46,347 nucleotides of DNA, from assembly GCF_001418335.1 (NCBI RefSeq), contig NZ_LIPP01000118.1:1-46347 (forward strand), written 5' to 3'. Below are positions 45,409 through 46,347 of the stretch, in pieces. A program made the translations under genes and the position numbers. The stretch comes from Streptomyces aurantiacus. Lineage in GTDB: Bacteria > Actinomycetota > Actinomycetes > Streptomycetales > Streptomycetaceae. How positions within the stretch are numbered: the stretch's first letter is position 1; each line of letters opens with the position of its first letter. The notes under the pieces are model-generated. The model saw nothing but the letters and a program-made list of their open reading frames with translations. It did no database searches and was not told where the DNA came from.

Positions 45409-45568
45409 GGCGGGCACGGTCGAGAACGTACAGGGCGCCGCCAGGGAAGTCGCGGGCGCCTCCTCACCAGGACCCTTTCCGGCAGGTCCTTTTCCGCCAC
45501 CGTTCCGCGCGCCGTCGTCGTTCCCACCCCGGGCGCCGGTCCCGTTCGAAGGCGGCGATACTGAACCC

Positions 45569-45823
45569 ATGAAGCTCAGCCGCCCCCTCTCCTGGTTCCT
45601 GCTCGCCTTCGGAGTGTGGAGCTGGGTCATCTGGATCACTTTCATCAAGAATTTGTGGAAGGACGGCAGCGGGCTCGCCTTCGACGACGCGGGGGACCCG
45701 ACCGGGTACTTCTGGGTGCACCTGACGCTCGCCGTTGTCTCCTTTGTCTTGGGGACGGTTGTCGGAGGCATCGGGTTGCGCGGTGTCCGGGCCTTGCGCC
45801 GGACGCCGTCGCCGTCGCCGTAA
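45569..45823 (+). CDS. Small SCO4848-family membrane protein
   Basis: 84 residues. Two hydrophobic helices (LSWFLLAFGVWSWVIWITFI and FWVHLTLAVVSFVLGTVVGGIG) are joined by an acidic loop (DGSGLAFDDAGDPTGY). This length and pattern match the SCO4848 family of small actinobacterial membrane proteins of unknown function. It is divergent from the carboxypeptidase gene. ATG 45569 has no strong ribosome-binding site. Confidence 0.83.
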   Translation: MKLSRPLSWFLLAFGVWSWVIWITFIKNLWKDGSGLAFDDAGDPTGYFWVHLTLAVVSFVLGTVVGGIGLRGVRALRRTPSPSP

Positions 45824-45869
45824 CAGCACAACGCCGTAAGGCCACAAGGCCGTAGCGGCACAACGCCAC

Positions 45870-45901
45870 AACGTCATAACGTCATAACGTCATAACGTCA
45901 T
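45870..45901 (+). repeat. 8-base tandem repeat AACGTCAT x4
   Basis: Four perfect copies of AACGTCAT (45870, 45878, 45886, 45894), ending 17 bases before the GTG of the next gene and directly next to its ribosome-binding site (GGGAGAG). Confidence 0.85.
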
Positions 45902-45918
45902 AACGGGAGAGTCTCCGC

Positions 45919-46347
45919 GTGGTCATCGTGTCCTTGGTTGTCGTGCTGGTCCTGGCAGTGTTCGGAGCCCTGCACTGGTACCTGTGGCGTCGGCTGGTGC
46001 GCGACACGACGGCTCGGTCCGGGGTCTCCAGGCGGGTCGGCACGGTCGCGTTCGTGGCCGCGCCGCTGCTCATGTTCGCGGCGATCGCGGCCGAGCAGAC
46101 GGGCGCGCCGTTCCTGTTGCAGCAGGTGCTGGCCTGGCCCGGCTTCCTGTGGATGGCGCTGACGATCTACCTCCTCCTCGCGCTGCTGGTCGGCGAGGCC
46201 GTACGACCGCTGCTGCGCAGGGCCCTGGACCGGCGTCCGGCGCCCGCGGCCGAGCCGGCGGACGTACGGGAGGCCGCGTCCGTACCCGCGGGAGCGCCCG
46301 CCCGGGACGCCGAGCAGCCCAACGAGACCTCCACCTCCACCTCCACC
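45919..46347 (+). CDS. N-terminal part of a membrane-anchored metallophosphoesterase (runs off window)
   Basis: GTG at 45919, eight bases after GGGAGAG; 143 codons are visible and the frame is open to the window end. MVIVSLVVVLVLAVFGALHWYLWRRLVRDT is the typical anchor of the YkuE-type streptomycete metallophosphoesterases; two more hydrophobic segments follow (VGTVAFVAAPLLMFAAIAA and PGFLWMALTIYLLLALLVGE). The tail up to the window end is Pro/Glu/Ser/Thr-rich. The catalytic domain is beyond the window, so the identity rests on the N-terminal pattern and SCO-like gene order. Confidence 0.65.
   Translation, partial: MVIVSLVVVLVLAVFGALHWYLWRRLVRDTTARSGVSRRVGTVAFVAAPLLMFAAIAAEQTGAPFLLQQVLAWPGFLWMALTIYLLLALLVGEAVRPLLRRALDRRPAPAAEPADVREAASVPAGAPARDAEQPNETSTSTST

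Overview
High-GC DNA with GTG/TTG starts, dense convergent and divergent packing and an actinobacterial gene order. Protein families, codon bias and the succinyl-CoA/purine/one-carbon gene neighbourhood all point to a Streptomyces chromosome, in the conserved core rather than an arm. I see no phage genes, insertion sequences, tRNA, rRNA or CRISPR array.

Layout. (1) 1-3205: 3' end of a MoxR/vWA-type operon (DUF5682 protein, then a vWA protein), resembling E. coli yehL-M-P. (2) 3495-5741: two exported repeat-rich proteins of unknown function. (3) 6210-14673: sucC-sucD, a membrane-anchored ECF-like sigma factor (minus strand), a DUF6350/PerM-like membrane protein, a Pro/Gly-rich membrane protein (minus strand), then purN-purH. 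The succinyl-CoA synthetase / PerM / purine order is also found in mycobacteria. (4) 14735-19468, all minus: a sugar-epimerase-like protein, a small secreted protein, a Ser/Thr kinase fused to an extracytoplasmic lytic-transglycosylase-like domain, an FHA protein translationally coupled to it, and an RDD membrane protein. (5) 19747-24405: folD-DUF3017, a membrane-bound XRE/DUF2690 regulator, and mdh behind large palindromes. (6) 24455-31331, minus: a tightly coupled four-gene operon. It encodes a trypsin-co-occurring small protein, a trypsin-VMAP protein, a MoxR ATPase and a 1121-residue vWA/pseudokinase/P-loop-like protein. This is a VMAP-type ternary conflict (defence/self-control) system and the most striking part of the window. 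(7) 31595-38823: an aldehyde dehydrogenase, an AhpD-like protein divergent from a MocR regulator, glyA behind a ZTP riboswitch, trpS and a 2H phosphoesterase. (8) 38844-43153: dprE2-dprE1 divergent from PAP2-UbiA-GtrA, a set matching the mycobacterial polyprenyl-phosphate-arabinose pathway. (9) 43161 to end: a YihY protein, a D-Ala-D-Ala carboxypeptidase, an SCO4848-type small membrane protein and the start of a probable metallophosphoesterase.

Functionally, the housekeeping genes link the TCA cycle (sucCD, mdh), purine synthesis (purN, purH) and one-carbon folate metabolism (folD, glyA). The ZTP riboswitch couples glyA to the purine/folate state. Interleaved are cell-envelope genes (perM-like, kinase-SLT, dprE1/E2 set, DacA-type peptidase). 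A 13-base AT-rich motif (ATATTGAGCGACA) is shared upstream of the PerM-like gene and of dprE1, which suggests a common regulator.
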